Assembly (NCBI GenBank): GCA_000934455.1
Contig: KN886793.1
Location: 67,813 to 131,812, forward strand
Reading direction: 5' to 3'
Length of the DNA: 64,000 nucleotides
From: Apostichopus parvimensis
Taxonomy: Eukaryota; Echinodermata; Holothuroidea; Aspidochirotida; Stichopodidae
The position numbers and the translations under genes are program-made. This document shows, in pieces, positions 11,037 to 26,000 of this stretch. Each line of letters begins with the position of its first letter. The first letter of the stretch is position 1. A model generated the notes under the pieces. It was not told the origin of the DNA. It did not search any database and saw nothing but the letters and a program-made list of their open reading frames with translations.

Positions 11037-14000
11037 GTAAGGATATATCTCAAATATAAAGCATAATGTGATTTTGTAGTCGAAAATAACTTCAATGATG
11101 AGTCAATCACTTGCTAACGTTACAAATGTTTCGCTGAATTGGTATATATTGTACAGAAACAGTGACATGTTCTATCTATTCATGTAGCCAAGGCCTACTG
11201 TTCTTGACTATTGTACTGTACTATTAGCATCACTCCCTTTGAATTAAAATATTTGAGCATTACAAAGTGACTTCCTCAAATTTCATCAATCTAATATATG
11301 TAATGTGTTACCTACTCATATGTATGCATCTTTGATATTAATCTGAAATTTGATGAAACTGGGCAATTTACAACTTGTCATGTAGCATGGACACTGCGAA
11401 GTTCGGACACCGAAGCCTTAAACACCCCAAACTATATCTGATGGTATAAATCACCTGAAAGTATTCTTGATATGGTGGGGTCATTTTGGAGAGAAAATAA
11501 CTGTAGCTTTGTAGTTTTTCATGAAGTTGGCTCTTGCTGTAGGTTGTCATGGTGAAATCGTGTATTTCTTAGGGGTGTCCGAACTTTGCAGTGTTCTGAA
11601 CTTCGCAATACTGACTATACTGAAGTAGGCTAGGCCTACAGTACCTTTATTAATTAATAATGCTGTTTTTGGTACTGGTACTTCAACATGAGAATTAATC
11701 AGAACTTCACACTGACAGCCTCCAAGGAGTTACAAGTGTTTTCAAAATTTGTTGTATGAATTATTTGACAAATACAACATGAAAGTTCACATGAGAAGAT
11801 ATTATTAATTCTCTACATTCAATATTATAAACCAATATTATATATAGTGTAGCTAAGCAAGTACAAGTAAAACAATGTGTACACATGAAGTTATGAGATC
11901 TAGATCACCAGGATCAGTATTTTTATTAGGATTCTAATATATCTGTCCAGGGACAAAGCATCTGCAAACTGGTCCAAAATAGATTAAAACCTTCCCCAAC
12001 AAGAACATACATAGATTTATTTATCATGACCATTGCTGACAGAGTGGCCAAATGTCTTGGTTGCAAAGAAAACATCAGTATAGTAAGTATTGCTAATTTC
12101 GGAACACTGCAAATTTCGGACACCCCTAAGAAATGCACGATTTCACCATGACAACCTACAGGAAGAGCCAAAATTTCACCAAAAAGTACGAAATGACCCG
12201 TGTGCAAGTAAATACTTACATATTTGTCAATAAAATGACGGAGATCTATGAAGTCTGTTATAATTACTGAAAGAGCAACTGCGCCACCAATTTTATAACC
12301 AGCGCCACACTTCGGGACTGTGTGTCCGAAAATTAGCAATACTCTAGCAAAGAAATACCAGTTCCACAATCACAAGAATCTTCTTGGAATACAACGTGAA
12401 AACAGTTTGCAGGAAAGAAAGTTTGGCCGTGTATCGTAATATAACACACTTCTCCCACCATATCAAGTATATTTTTAGGTGATTTATACCAGAAGATATA
12501 GTTTTGGGGTGTTTTAAGGCTTAGGTGTCCGGAATTAGAAGTGTCCATGCTAGTACTATAATGAAGGCTGGCAAGAAGGATATCAAATTAGGCAAAATTA
12601 TAGCAACAAAATGACTATCAAATTGTGATCATGAAAGTGGGAGTTATCGCAGTTCGTATCTGTTTCTCATTCAATGTACATATGATTTAAATCTTACAGT
12701 AGGATTCCCCTAGATAGCATCTCTGTAAATGATATAGACATATTGTACAGTATTTTTTATGCTGTGATGCAAGTCAGAAATCCATGTAGAAAAAGTTTAA
12801 AATGGAAACAACATCTGATAGTTTTTATGAGTTGAACAAAACTTGCTCACTTGAATACTGTTCAACCACAGGCATTACTTTCAAAACTCAATCATTATTC
12901 CATTTGTACATCTTTACTAGTACTGTAGGAATTCAACTGTGTAGAAGGCTTCAACATGTGTTCTTTAAAGTCTGAGCTCATTCTAATAATCTCAATATTC
13001 AATGTATTTTCATTGTTCAAATCTCAATGTATATTGTATATGGCATTACTGTACTTCCTGACAACTGACAAGTCTTCCTTCTGTCAATTTTCATTTAAAA
13101 AAATATAAAACATTGAATAAATATAAAGTTTGATCATCGAGTACAATATCTTCTTCCTACAGCATATACAGTACAGTATAATCTTGTTACTACAGAATGA
13201 ATGTCCATAGATTTGTTTTTTCTCTTTTTCTTTTGCACTATTTTTTATCGTATTTTCTTTCTATTTAAGCTGCCAGACTTCTCGTACAATTCCCCTGATT
13301 TTTTTTCACTCTAGCTACTACATATTATACTTGTTTTTAACTTTTTGCAGTGTAAATTGTAAAATCATAATCAGATACAAGTTTAGTTTTACCCTATTTT
13401 GGGGAATGAATTACCCATCTCTGCAGCTATGGCTAGATGTTAATCATGAACAAGTTTATGACCCTGACCTAGTCAAACTTGCAATAACCACCTATTATAA
13501 ATACCCTTAAACTTGTAGCCGATGGAGGAGGTAAGCAATGGATCTTAATCATCCCAAGTAATATCAGGTACAAAGTTCAGCACTGACCAAGAAGCTACTA
13601 CGGACACACTTACCTGAACTGGGCTAAAAATGTGCACTTGACTTGTTTCCACTGCTAGTACAAAATGACAAGGTGAATTATTGAATGGAATATATTTCTA
13701 ATAAGTACAATGTAAATAAAAATGAATAATAAAAGAGTTAAATTCATTAGTATCAGGTACCAAGTTCAGCTCTGACCAAGTAGCTACCAACCCACTTGAC
13801 TGAACTGGGGTAAATATGTGCACTTGACTTGTTTCCACTGCTAGTACAAAATGACAAGATGAATAATGAAAGGGAATATATTTCTAATAAGTACAATGTA
13901 AATAAAAATGAATAATAAAAAGAGTTAAAATCATTAGTAACAGCTACCAAGGTTCAGCTCTGACCAAGGAGCTACTGACACACTTGACAAATGTTTATAT

Positions 14001-17000
14001 AGAAACAGACTGCTAATATGATGTACAGTTTTAAGTGTTGCCTGCCAGGTGACTGACTCACTGACAGATTACTTACTTGCCATTAAAGCCTTAATTTGCA
14101 GGTCAAGGCAGCTTGGAGCTGTGTCCAAATGTTTACCAGAAATATAAATTTATGCATGGCCTTGAAAAATAAAATTGGTTCATGATAATTGAGGGATTTT
14201 ACTCTTGAAACTAGGTTCTTTTCATTTCTATTGACTTTGAAGACAAGGCTATACCTTGGCAAACTTTTCCTTGAGGGATTCTGTTATTTGCCATCTTATT
14301 TTTTTAAATTTATGTGCATAGAAACTTGTGTTCTAACAAATATGCTCCCCCCCCCCCCAAAAAAAAAATCACAGGTTTACAATATGACATAACACCTGTT
14401 TTAAGTGATAATTACAATCATATTGAGATTCTGTGGCATTTCCACTCTTATAAGGTGACACAAAATGTAATTGTACTGAAATAAAACCACATGCAGACAC
14501 ACAGTATGTTTGCTAACCGTATAAATTGTAAAATGCCAAGCCATGCGTTTTTGAATAGCGCCATCAAATAGACACCTACAAATTTGTTTTTGCTTTGCTC
14601 GCTTTCTGAAAAACTGATGGTTAGGCCTAAATATAGATGACAAGTAGATTACAATTTACTTTCACTAATTTTTGTAGCTCTAGGACCTATTATAGGAAAA
14701 CATCTGTGCAGTCACAGACATTGACAAGTACATAACTTCATGTGAAAGACTGTTTATTCACACAGACCTGTATAGAATAACATGGGTGACGGATTCATTC
14801 AATTGTTTGGTGTTTGTAGATACGCACTGCTATATATTTTTATCTTTTAATAATTAGCTAAGTACTGTTAAAATTGTCAGTTATTTTGTGGAGAGCATTG
14901 CCTATTTTCATCACTATGGAAGTATCACAAACAGCAATACAACTTTGGGCAAAAAATAAAATATTAACCGTCTACCAGTACCACTGCACTGTACATGCCA
15001 TCACACACACAAATTGGACAAAATGACAGCCTACTGATCAGCTAACATATTTTGCCAAGTCAAATAAATAAGATGATGTTGTGTGAGCTTTCTTGATTAG
15101 GGATGGGGGAGAGTTGGGAGGGGGGGGGGGGGAGTGGAAGGAGGCATTCCACAGAAAATCCTGTGAAGCAAGGGCCATAGTGTTTAAAAATGTGCCTTGG
15201 TCCAGGACATGTTAATTTCACCTCTGTCTTTACTTTTAAGATCTCAGACTCTGTAATGTTCTGACTTTCGTTTTGCAATTTAGCCACTGTATATGAATTA
15301 CATGACAAGGTGTTTAAGAAAGTATACATGTGATTAACTTGATTGAAACTGTTGTGAAACGTTAAGGCTAGATGGCATACCCTGTTTGGGGCTCGTAAAT
15401 CACTGTTTGATTGTCCCCATAGCCACAACTTAATGATGAGGTGTGCATGCATTTTGCACTCTCTTGTTAGGCGTTCAATAAGTGGTTCAACAGGAAGTCC
15501 TCATTACTGTTTAAGCTACATAGTATAAACCTTTTATTTATGCATGTTGTGGGTTTTAAAAACTTAACTTAACCCTGCTGTTTCAGTTGATTTTTTTTTT
15601 TTTGTACAGTATGATCTCTATGATCCACAATGCAATTAAGGATTGCAACATTCACAAGTCGAATGATGCAGAACATATCTAGCAATTTTGTAAAAAATTG
15701 AATTCCAGCCATCGGAATTTCCCTTAAAGTTCTATTTTTAAGCACTTACAACAACACTAAATACTAGGTCTTGTCAGATAGATACATTTAGTACAGTAAC
15801 TAAAGATTGTGTATTTTTTACAGCAAATCTACCAATTGAAATATTAAATACACATACCAAACCTTGTTTCCGTTATTATACAGCTTGAGCTGACTAAGTT
15901 AGCACAGTACCTTCACACTACAGAGGTACAGTACAGTACCTTTATAGCCCATTACCCACTGACTGTTGCAGCCCACACTGAACCCAGTATGTGTGTATTA
16001 ATAACAATAGCTGGCTTTGTCAGCTGGCTAAAGCCCTCAAAGAAAGAATGACTTATTGTTTTCTCTAACTTAACCCTAAACTGACTCTTGCAGTATAACA
16101 AAAGACTAATGTACTGTATGCCACCCTTCCCTCTTCAATCAGATCAAATTTACAGAAATTAATGCCCAGCATCTGAGAGCTGTGATATCCTCTGTAACAA
16201 TGAAACAATTGTACTAGAGTTAACCAGGCCTACTGTATGTGCAACAAGTGGATTGTTTTGTGGTTAAGTTTTCAAACTGGTTATTATTACACAAGATTAA
16301 TTTCTTGACAGAGTTATTCACCTATTTAATATGTGCAATTGCTGTACAAAGTCTGGAGTTTGTGCAAAGAGGAGTCAGAGCAAAATGGAGATTACTTGGT
16401 GAATGAGGGATTCGGTTGACACTTTACATCGTGGAAGCTAGTTTCCAAAGTTCAAGGAACAGTCTGAGAAAGTTGTTGCAGGGGATATGATACGTGATAT
16501 ACTCAAAATCTCTACAAAGGTTGGTAGTACTGTAAGACAATAATTATTACTGAGCTGGTGCACAGTAATATATAGAAGCTCTGTGATAAATTTTGTGGAA
16601 TAATTTAGTGTTTCAAATTTTGTAGTGCAGTAAATTTGCGTGAGGCTCTGGATTTGTCTCAGATTATAAAATGCTACATGGATGCTGTGTTTGACTTAAA
16701 AACTGCTATACTGTATACATCTAAGTTGCACTTTTGTAGCATTTTGCCCATTTTGCATATCATTTGCCATGCAATTCCCGATATATTTTACCCTGACCGT
16801 GCAATACGTTTTGTAGTACTTAAGCCAGTAGCACTTTGGTAATACAGTACTAGACTCTAGTCAGCGATACATGTTTATTACTGTGTGCCAAGCATCTCTT
16901 AGATATAATTATCTCAAGTAAGAAGATAGTACTAATATTGTCAACCGCATTGTTTAAATTTAAGCAATGTACAGACCCTGTGGGTGTTCAATTAAATTCA

Positions 17001-20000
17001 AAGCAATAACATTAATTTTGAACTTAATGAATGTAACACAACTTTTCATGAAACTTTGTTCAAGCATTAAAAGATCCTTATCTTTCTTTATTCTTTTCCT
17101 TTTTCTGATAAAGGATAATATTATCTGTGATTTCCTTTTTTAATAAATTGTCTGAAGTTTGCGTACTCGACGGTCATGTACCGAGCAGATTCACTGCACG
17201 GTACAACGATTGACCTTGTTTTCCTGTAATCTCTTCAAAGTATCTCTAATTAGTGGAAGTTGTCGTCTTGGAATCAAACCAAACACCCAGACGGTACACC
17301 CCTAGGACTATCTGAGCTTTATCGAGAACCAATGAGAGAGACCGAATCACTCATTCATATTATTCTTATTTCCTTCCTGTCGTTAAGCGTGCCCTAGGAC
17401 TTTAAATGCTCCCAGTATAACTTTCCGTGTACAGTCAACTTGTCTGTAGTGCAACGTGTGCAAGGTTATGGGCTTACAGTGCATTGTAACGTCCTGTTTC
17501 TCCTGGATAGTAAACGGTCGGTGCGGGATTTAACTTAGTACAACAAGTCTGCTCGCGGCAGCAAATATTGGAGCTTCTAACAGCAAAGTTTTCAAGCAAG
17601 GTTTGTCAGTTTTAATATTTAGCAAAGTTCTACTTCTTACTTTCTTGATATTCAGTTTATCAGGTGGAAAAGGCCTGTTTTTCCACCCATTTCTGCCAAA
17701 CTTTGCCGGGCTGTATGCTCCCACTTGTGGATCTATATACAGCAAGGTTACATACATGCTGTAGTGCAGAAACAGTGTACAGGATAATAAGGTGACCCCT
17801 ATTCAGCCAGTAACCATGCACACAGCACAATAGGTACGTTATATACATATGTGCAACCTCAAATAGTAACAGTTAAACACTGCATGTTTACTGTACCATG
17901 GAGCTACAAAGTGTTATCTGTAGGTCTACAGAAAGTAGGCCGTTTTTCAAAGTTTACAATCTTTACAGAAAGTTATGGACTGTGTCCAAAGTTTCCCAGT
18001 TGTTTATAACTTGTATGAACTAAGTACATGTATGTTGTGAATTGTTGATTGTCAAATATAGGCCTTAAAAGTAATATTGTGAAATTCATAGATCTTGAAA
18101 CAGTTTTAGCCTGCTGTGTGATTAGGTGTTGGTCGACTGTACACATATTGAAGTGTAGACCTATTTATTGTAAAACTTTAGCTTTGAATCTCGAAAACCA
18201 AATAGTTTAATAATGTGAGTTGATAGCAGAAAATTGTGTGTAGACTTTGCTGTTAAAAGCAGACTTTGCACACTAATCAGGAAAAGAGTGTATATATATG
18301 TATACATGTTTGTTTCAAGTATGTTATTTCTTTTGGGGATTCACCAGGTGGCACTGCTTAAATATAAACAGTAACTGACTTGAAGGCAAATTTATATTAG
18401 AGCTAATTTTCTGAGGTGCTTAACTACACAAGTAGTGATTTAGTGGCTAAATAACATAATCTGACATTACAGTGGGTTATGACTCAATGTTTGGTCCCAG
18501 AGGATTTTTTATGGGTGCCCTAGATTGTTTCAGAAGTTTTAGTTTGAAACTTAAACCTTTAAGTTAAATTTTGGTAATATTAGACACGGTGGCTCTGTGA
18601 GTCAGTCTCAGGATTGCATTGTTGCTTCTTAAAGCTAAGGTCGATGAACTTGTGGGAAGGAAGCAGAGCCAACCATCGATGGTGGAGGGAGGATGGAGGG
18701 GGTGGGGAATGACCCCTGGGTCATGGTGGAATGTCAATTCAGATGTTTGGTCAGAATCATAAGTGGCCTTATAAGAAAGGTACCTGCTGCTTGAGTACTC
18801 ATATTTTGTGGAGTGATTCTGCCGTTTGTTAGTTTAGGTGTTTCATAAACTGTTAACATACAATAAAGTAATTAAATTATTCTGTTGAAGAGAATTTGCC
18901 CTGATGAATGCTGTACATAAAAAATTGCTAATATTGCAATACATTTCAAATTATTCCTTGTATACCAAATGTCATAAGGGAAACAAAACTATTTAAAACA
19001 AAACAAAACAGGATTCAAAACACAGAGAAGATGTCGAAAGAAGATGTTGAAAATACTAAGATATTGAGAGACTAGTTTCTACGTTGCAATGGAGCGTGCA
19101 GTGAAAAATATCTAAATACCGTACAATTTCCATAATTATAGAATATACACACATGTGTACAGTAAAGATCCTAAAGGTGTACTGTGCAGTATACACACAA
19201 AATATAGGTGGTAATATTTTATGTTTCAGAGAACTTGGGCTCATTACCACTGCCTTTCTCTGTACCACCAGTCCTTCCACCAGCCCCTTCCACACATCCC
19301 CCACCCCTCCCCCACCCCACCCCTCCCTGTCTGATGTAATCGTTTCTGAGATACAGTGAAGGAATATCTCTCGGCCATTTCATTTTAAAGGAAATCAGTG
19401 TTGCCTTGAAATATGCTAGAAAGGCAATAATGGTTGATAGAGATAAATCTTTTCCAGATCATTCAGTTTAGAAGCTCCCTTTTCAAGCGCTTTACCAAAG
19501 CACTGTAAAATGGTCTGTGCATGATTTGGGAACTTGGAATCCTTACATTACTTAAGGAGAGTAAACTTTTTGTGGAGGGTGATGTGGTCAAAATGGCTAA
19601 GGCAATGGACTTGCAATCTAAGGATTGGAGATTCGAGTCATGGCGAGATCATTACATTGTGTCTTTGGGCAAGGGACTTTACCTCCATTGCCTCTCTGCA
19701 CCCAGGTGTATGAGGACAGGTCTGCGAGGTATAACTTGTAAGTATAGTTTTGTGTGCAGGTTTGTGGCTGTACCCTATGGGATGTCCCCAAGGCCCAGGG
19801 GACATGTTGAGGTGCACACTCTGAAGTGTCCCGGGGGGGAAGTGATTGTTTGAATTGTGCACACTTAGATGGGTGTGACAAGTTACCCATGACCAGGGGT
19901 TAAATGTTGTAAAATGTGGTGTGAGAAGGCCTTGCCTTGAAAGAAGACTATAAACCTTGAAAATTTAACTTTTTCACCTTATTATAGCGCATATGTTAAA

Positions 20001-23000
20001 ATGTGGCCCGGGCAATAGATCTTCAAGTATTAAAGTTGCATGGATCACCCGCATGACGATGACGTAATTTATATCTTCCAATAACTAGATATTTGATGTA
20101 TCGATTGTTCTTTTCCTTCTTGTTCCTAAGTGGCAGATTTGGAGGTCTGCAAAATGACACCAGCTTATATCCAGACATAACAACCGATAATTTCAGCCAG
20201 CATTTTCCAAACCCAGCAGCTACAGGTACAGTAAAATCCAGTCTACAGTATTTCAATTTAAGTGTGTGTCCGGTTTTCAAAGCAGAGGATGTAGTGGTTT
20301 GAAGAGCCGTGGCATATTTTTGTGGGTCTTCTTCTTTTATAAACGTGATTGCAGATTTAAAGCTTCTAAAGTGTGGTAGTTTTCCTATTTACTAATCAGT
20401 CAAAGGCTAATACTACTTGTGTTAAAATAAAGAAACATAATTGAACTCTCTTTGCAAATTATCTCAGTTTGAATTATGTCAATTAGTCCTGAATAAAGAA
20501 GACAAAAATAAGATAGAGAAACCACATATTTTTGAAACATTCAAATTGAGGTGTTGTAAGAATGTGCCAAAATTAATAAAGCTTGACAAAAAAAGTTTAC
20601 AAGTCTTTAAATTTTGGAAATATTCAAGAGATAGAGGGCAGTAAATAATTTATCGCCATAAGGTGTAGCTGAAATTTCTTCATAGTTTGGTATGAAAGTG
20701 TAAGTTTCTTGGTTGTTGAAATTTGCTAAATATGTGGTAAGATTCATTTTATGGATAATTCTTTGGAGATTTTCGAAGAGTGTTCCTCTCGGAACTTTCA
20801 ACATTGAACCTTTCTCAGTTTCTAAATTTTGAAAATAATCAAAACAGGTCAGTTTTTGTTCAGTCGTTTCTTGTGCTTGTTAAATGGATATTCCTCTTGT
20901 TTTTGTAAATTATAATGTCAGTGTCCGGTTCAAGTACATCCTTGGCAAGGGAAAGCGAAATATTTTATTCAAAGTGAGACGTCGTTATAAACATGATTAT
21001 CAGCGCTTCCTTAATTGACCGTAATTCAGGATGTGCCCGCTGTTTATTAGAAATGACATCTGACAACAAGGAAATCATCGACATGTTTATCCAAATCTGA
21101 AATAACTAAACCAGCAGTGTAGAGTTCATTTCTTGTAGTTGTAAATTTGTGATAAGATTTGATGTTAATATATCATGAAGTAATGATGGAAGACTGTTTT
21201 TTTGAGACAATATTTTGGCAGAAAACACATGGCACATTAACATCATACTACAGCCCTGTATGTAAAGAACAGACCTGCAGATTTTGGGGGAAATCTAATA
21301 GAATATTTAGGTCTGATTAAATAGAAATGGTTAATGAACTTAAGTAGTTCTCCTTTCCAGACTTTCTAACGGTAAATGGTGAATTTAGGCAGAAATGCAG
21401 GTGTGTCATATATATTGTACCTAATAGTTCAAGGAAAATAAGAAGGAATGTTTTAATATCTCTGGGTTTTAGTATATTCAGCTTTAATATGCTTTATCTT
21501 TGGAATGCACCTTTAAGACCTATCCGAGCTTAAAACAAACATTCTAGACACTTTGGGTGGTAGAATGAGAAGGGAGGTCATTGACCAAAGGGGTCTGGTC
21601 ATAGAGGGTGCACTGTGTTAAAAGGTTACCAGTTCACTCTAGACATGGTATAACGAGACTGCTGAAGTAGGCTACATGTCTAATTTCGTTGTTCTTGTTT
21701 TTGACAGTTGGTTTTTTTAAATTTCTGTCAATCCAATATGGAGCATGCTCTCTCATTTGAGACTCATCAATGACGTGTGTTATCTGTTGGTGTGTATTGT
21801 GACTGTATTGAACTGAAACCTGCTCTCTGATTTTAAGTGACACAGTAAGGGGTGACTGGGTTCATGGACCAGCTGCGACCTCATGATGAGACTCATTTGA
21901 CAATTTGAATATTTTCTGTTTCAGGGGGACCAGCCATGAATTCCAGCAGTGGGAAGTTGTCGCCCTCTAGGGCATACACAATGAAAGACCTGGAACAGGT
22001 AAAAGAAATGTGATGATATGTAACATGTTTTAATTGGTCGGTAATCATCTGAACAGATTGCCACCGGTATACGGATGAAATTATGTCAGGAAGATTCTGT
22101 AACATTTTCTACTCCAGTTTCAATCAAACATTTCAATCGACTTATGGAAACTGGTTGATGATTCAATATAAAGCAATCAGGGGAAGTTTTTGAGCTCAAA
22201 AGTTTTATTCCTTAGATCTGATTTCCATTCTGGCTTATCATTTTCTTTGTTCGTTTTAACAATTTTTTTAAAATATTTTTTAAATTGATTTCCCAGTCAA
22301 TCTTTTTCTGCTATTTTACAAACATTTATAAGATATATATATCTCTTGGAATCTTTTCCCTTCCATTTTTTTTTTGGTTGTGTTGAATGAAACTGGGATC
22401 ATATACTCTTTCCTTCAATTGTAATGTACTTAATGCACATGTAAAGTGACATTGCAATTTAAGCCAATGGGGCATGGAAGTCTTTTGTAATATGCTGAGT
22501 TAACACTTAATAGCGAAAACAAAACCCGCCTGCTTTAAAGTCCTGTTTGCTGATCTAGTCAGGATTACTCTTTGGTGGTATTTGTTTCCAGTTTTCAACT
22601 GTCAGGTAATCCAAACAGCAAAGTTAACTTCTTTCAGGACTGTTTGGCTTTCCTTGGCTGAGCTATAAAACCATTCAAAGGAACAACAGATTGAATTTCC
22701 ATAGATTTGGACTCAACAGTTGTAGTACTTAAGTGAAAAGTGTATCAGAGAATGTGTAAACTGTACCCTCAAGAAAAACCATCTGCGAGGTTATTCTCTT
22801 CTTCAAAACATGAACACTAGGAATTCTCTGCAAATCTTTCCAAAACCATTTTTTAAAATATTTTTTATAAAGAAGGCCGGTTACAGCTCTAATAAATTAC
22901 CGATTATAGGTAACATTTCCAGTACAGTGCAGTCGCCCCACAGAACTCTTTCACTGACGCTATCTTTGTCATTTTGCAGCAAATTTCTGAGCTCAAGAAG

Positions 23001-26000
23001 GAAAACTTTAGCCTCAAATTGAGAATTTATTACATGGAAGAGAAGATACAGCAGAAATACGAAGACGATGACGACATTAAGACCGTAAGTTTTAAAAGAA
23101 AATATGGAGGCTCAAGAAACATTGAGCACATTTGTATTAACGGTACTTAGTTCAAGTAACATCCTCTTACCGTAACATGGTTGACGGTATGTTCATTGCA
23201 TTCTGTAGGTCTGGCTGATTACAACTTTAAAGGATGACTGGAGGCATAAAATTAATTTTGATATATTTTATATGATTATTAAACACTCCTATGTGTCCAG
23301 GTTGTATTAATATATATCATATTAATTTGGGGCGAATGACCCTTTAATTATCTGAGGGTTATCAATGAAAGTGGCTGGACTACTTAGTCTTCAATAAATA
23401 CAAATACAAAATATTATATATATAAAATATAATACAATATACTATAAAAATATCAAAATATAAAAATACAAAAAATACAAATAAAGTAAAATAGATTTAA
23501 GTGAATGAAAAATAAAGAAGAAAAAAAATAAGCTGTTTGGTATTACCAAATAATAATATATAATAAAGACAAAACATCATCAGTGCGTTAGACTTCTTTT
23601 CATCTTAAAGAACCTTTAAATGTAACAGAAGTTCTCGGTTGGTCGTCCACTTAGTGAACCAATAGGAGGAGATCCGCTGTACTACAGACATGTTTGTGGA
23701 ATTAAGTCAGCGAGATTTTTCAACACTGCTTATTATGTATTACCAGTTAGTTAATACTTGACTGGAAACTGATATTCCCAGTCTGCTAGTATTTATAGCT
23801 ACATATTTCAAGAAACAATTTGAAAGTTTCTAGATTGTTAGGGACCAATATATATCACTGCAACGCTATAACTTGCACAATCGGAAAATTTTTGCCGACT
23901 ACTAGTGCCCTTATGTATCACTTCAATTGTACACTGGACATTGTCTTTGTTTCAACACTTCAATTGTTGTTTCATAGAGACAATTTATTGTTTGCTACCC
24001 TACAGTACCACTACTGTACTGCCATATTTTTTTAATATGTCTGTCAATGTTTAGTATGCTAGCTTTACTTTTGTTGTATTCAAGAACTAGTACCACTATC
24101 ATTCATTTACCCCATCTGTATGCACTACACAATATAGCATGTTTAGCTAACATCCTTATACTTGTCAGTGACCAGCCTAGTACTACTCCATAATACACAG
24201 GTTACTGTATATAGAGCTACTATAAAGCCCACAGTCTGCTATGGTTATCCATATATATATATTACAGACTGATCGCTAAATACTGCCGTTCAAATATTTG
24301 TGTACAGTTTTGATACATATCACAAATCAACTTTAATCACAGGAGAAAGGGAATTTCGACAATTTAAGTTTCCCTTTCTGTTTTAGAATATCGAGTTAAA
24401 AGTCGAGGCCGAGAGTTTGAAGAAGGAACTGATGGATAAACAGCAACTGCTTGGCAAAGCATCGTAAGTAAAACTCATCATCTTTATCATCAAGACTTCC
24501 AGCTTCTGAAGCTGGATTTTGACAATTCAATTTGATAACTCACATAAGATTTCACTTTGATTTCCCTGTAGTTCTATATCAAAAATAAGAAAAGTTCTAC
24601 TGTACATCCATTTTTGAGGAATGAATTCACCACTAAGTTTCGTATTGCAATTCTCTGTGTAAGACAGTTTTTCCTGTTTGCATGTACAGTACCTTATATT
24701 AACCAAATGCATGAAACACAAAGCAAGAGGTTCATGTGTTGTGTGATGTCATAATGTTACCTGTTTTGGGTCATTCCATAATTAACATAAGGGGTGTTCT
24801 TGGTGTCATTGTCCTACTATATTTTAAGACTGTATTTGAATTTTGTTTGATAAGTTTACAAGGATTAAATTACTCCCTAATGAAATATCTATTGTTGCTA
24901 AAATCATAATTTCCTTTGCATTTTTTTTACTTTATATTTTAAAGGAGCTATAATTATTCAGAAAATGTCTTACTGCTTTACACTGACATGGACGACAGAA
25001 AAAAACCCACAACCTGTCACAAGTTGTACCCCTAGTTTATGGAATGACCCTCATATCCTAACTTGGGGGGGGGAGAGGGGGAGAGGAGTACAGTACCTTC
25101 ATATGAAAACAGTAGACTACTTCCTATTGAAAAAATAGAGGCCTTAATATGGAAACAATAGACTATATATACATCTATATGCTTTCTTAAAACCTTCCCA
25201 TCTATGATAAATCCAATCAAGGTACACTACAGTACCTGCCATCAATAGTGCTGATCTGTGTGTTTTAGATATCACTGAGTAATATATTACTCTAGGTAAT
25301 GTGCCATCTTCTAATATTCTTCTGTCTTTGGGTTTTAGTCTGACATCTCTTCTTACTATTTTTGATGTAACATCAATTCCCAATCAGTTCTCCTTCATTC
25401 ATCTATTTATCCTAAAATGATAATTTATCACCTGAGTTTTTTAATCATTAGATGGTAGTCTTTGATATACAAAAATGATTTATAGAAGAAATTACCAAGA
25501 ACAGACGATTGGTACGGTAGTAAAGATCTGAGGTTTCATCCATTGTTTGTACAGTACTAGCATATACTCGTCACAGTTAAATACAATCTTATTTGCCTTG
25601 TCTGGAAATGTCTTGTTAGCAGTGAAAATCTTTTGCTTTGGTGAAAAAAAATCATGAATAAAAATGTTGTGTGAGATTTGAATTAAATGAACTCTGATAT
25701 GATTTATTATCGTGAAGAGAGTGAAAATTTAGCATCTAGAAGCGTACAATAGTGGTGAAAGGGTTTTCAAGTAATTGTCTACTACAAGGGCCAGGGAGAA
25801 ATATTAGTTGAAGCAAAGCGTCAGGGAATATCAATATCTCAGTTTATATACCTTGATTGAGTCATGTGCAGTGTAGTACTGGTAAGCAGATAGACTGCTC
25901 AAGTCTATGGTAAGGCCTTCATACCCATTAAGTGCGAGATCGTGTGAACGTAGTGTTATTCTGCTCTGGTTATAGTTTGTCTGTGGGTTACCCATTGCCA

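Larger units (their letters stand above)
11037..20130 (+). other. CDK5RAP2: Intron 1 of the CDK5RAP2-like gene (9.1 kb)
   Basis: Longest intron. Holds the inverted MITE-like pair, the 188-bp tandem duplication, a C-run at 14347, a G-run near 15118, a CpG-richer island at 17160-17560, a C-rich tract at 19260-19330 and SINE A copy 1. No extra coding exon is needed, because exon 1 and exon 2 phases match. Confidence 0.75.
20226..24386 (+). other. Introns 2-4 non-coding content
   Basis: Apart from exons 3 and 4 and the A/T tract at 23395-23575, no feature is supported. Short ORFs here lack similarity. Confidence 0.6.

Noticed and set aside
11926-12369. 147-aa minus-strand ORF in intron 1
   Set aside because: It lies largely over a MITE-like repeat copy, has no recognisable domain, and the shorter copy of the same repeat does not preserve the frame.
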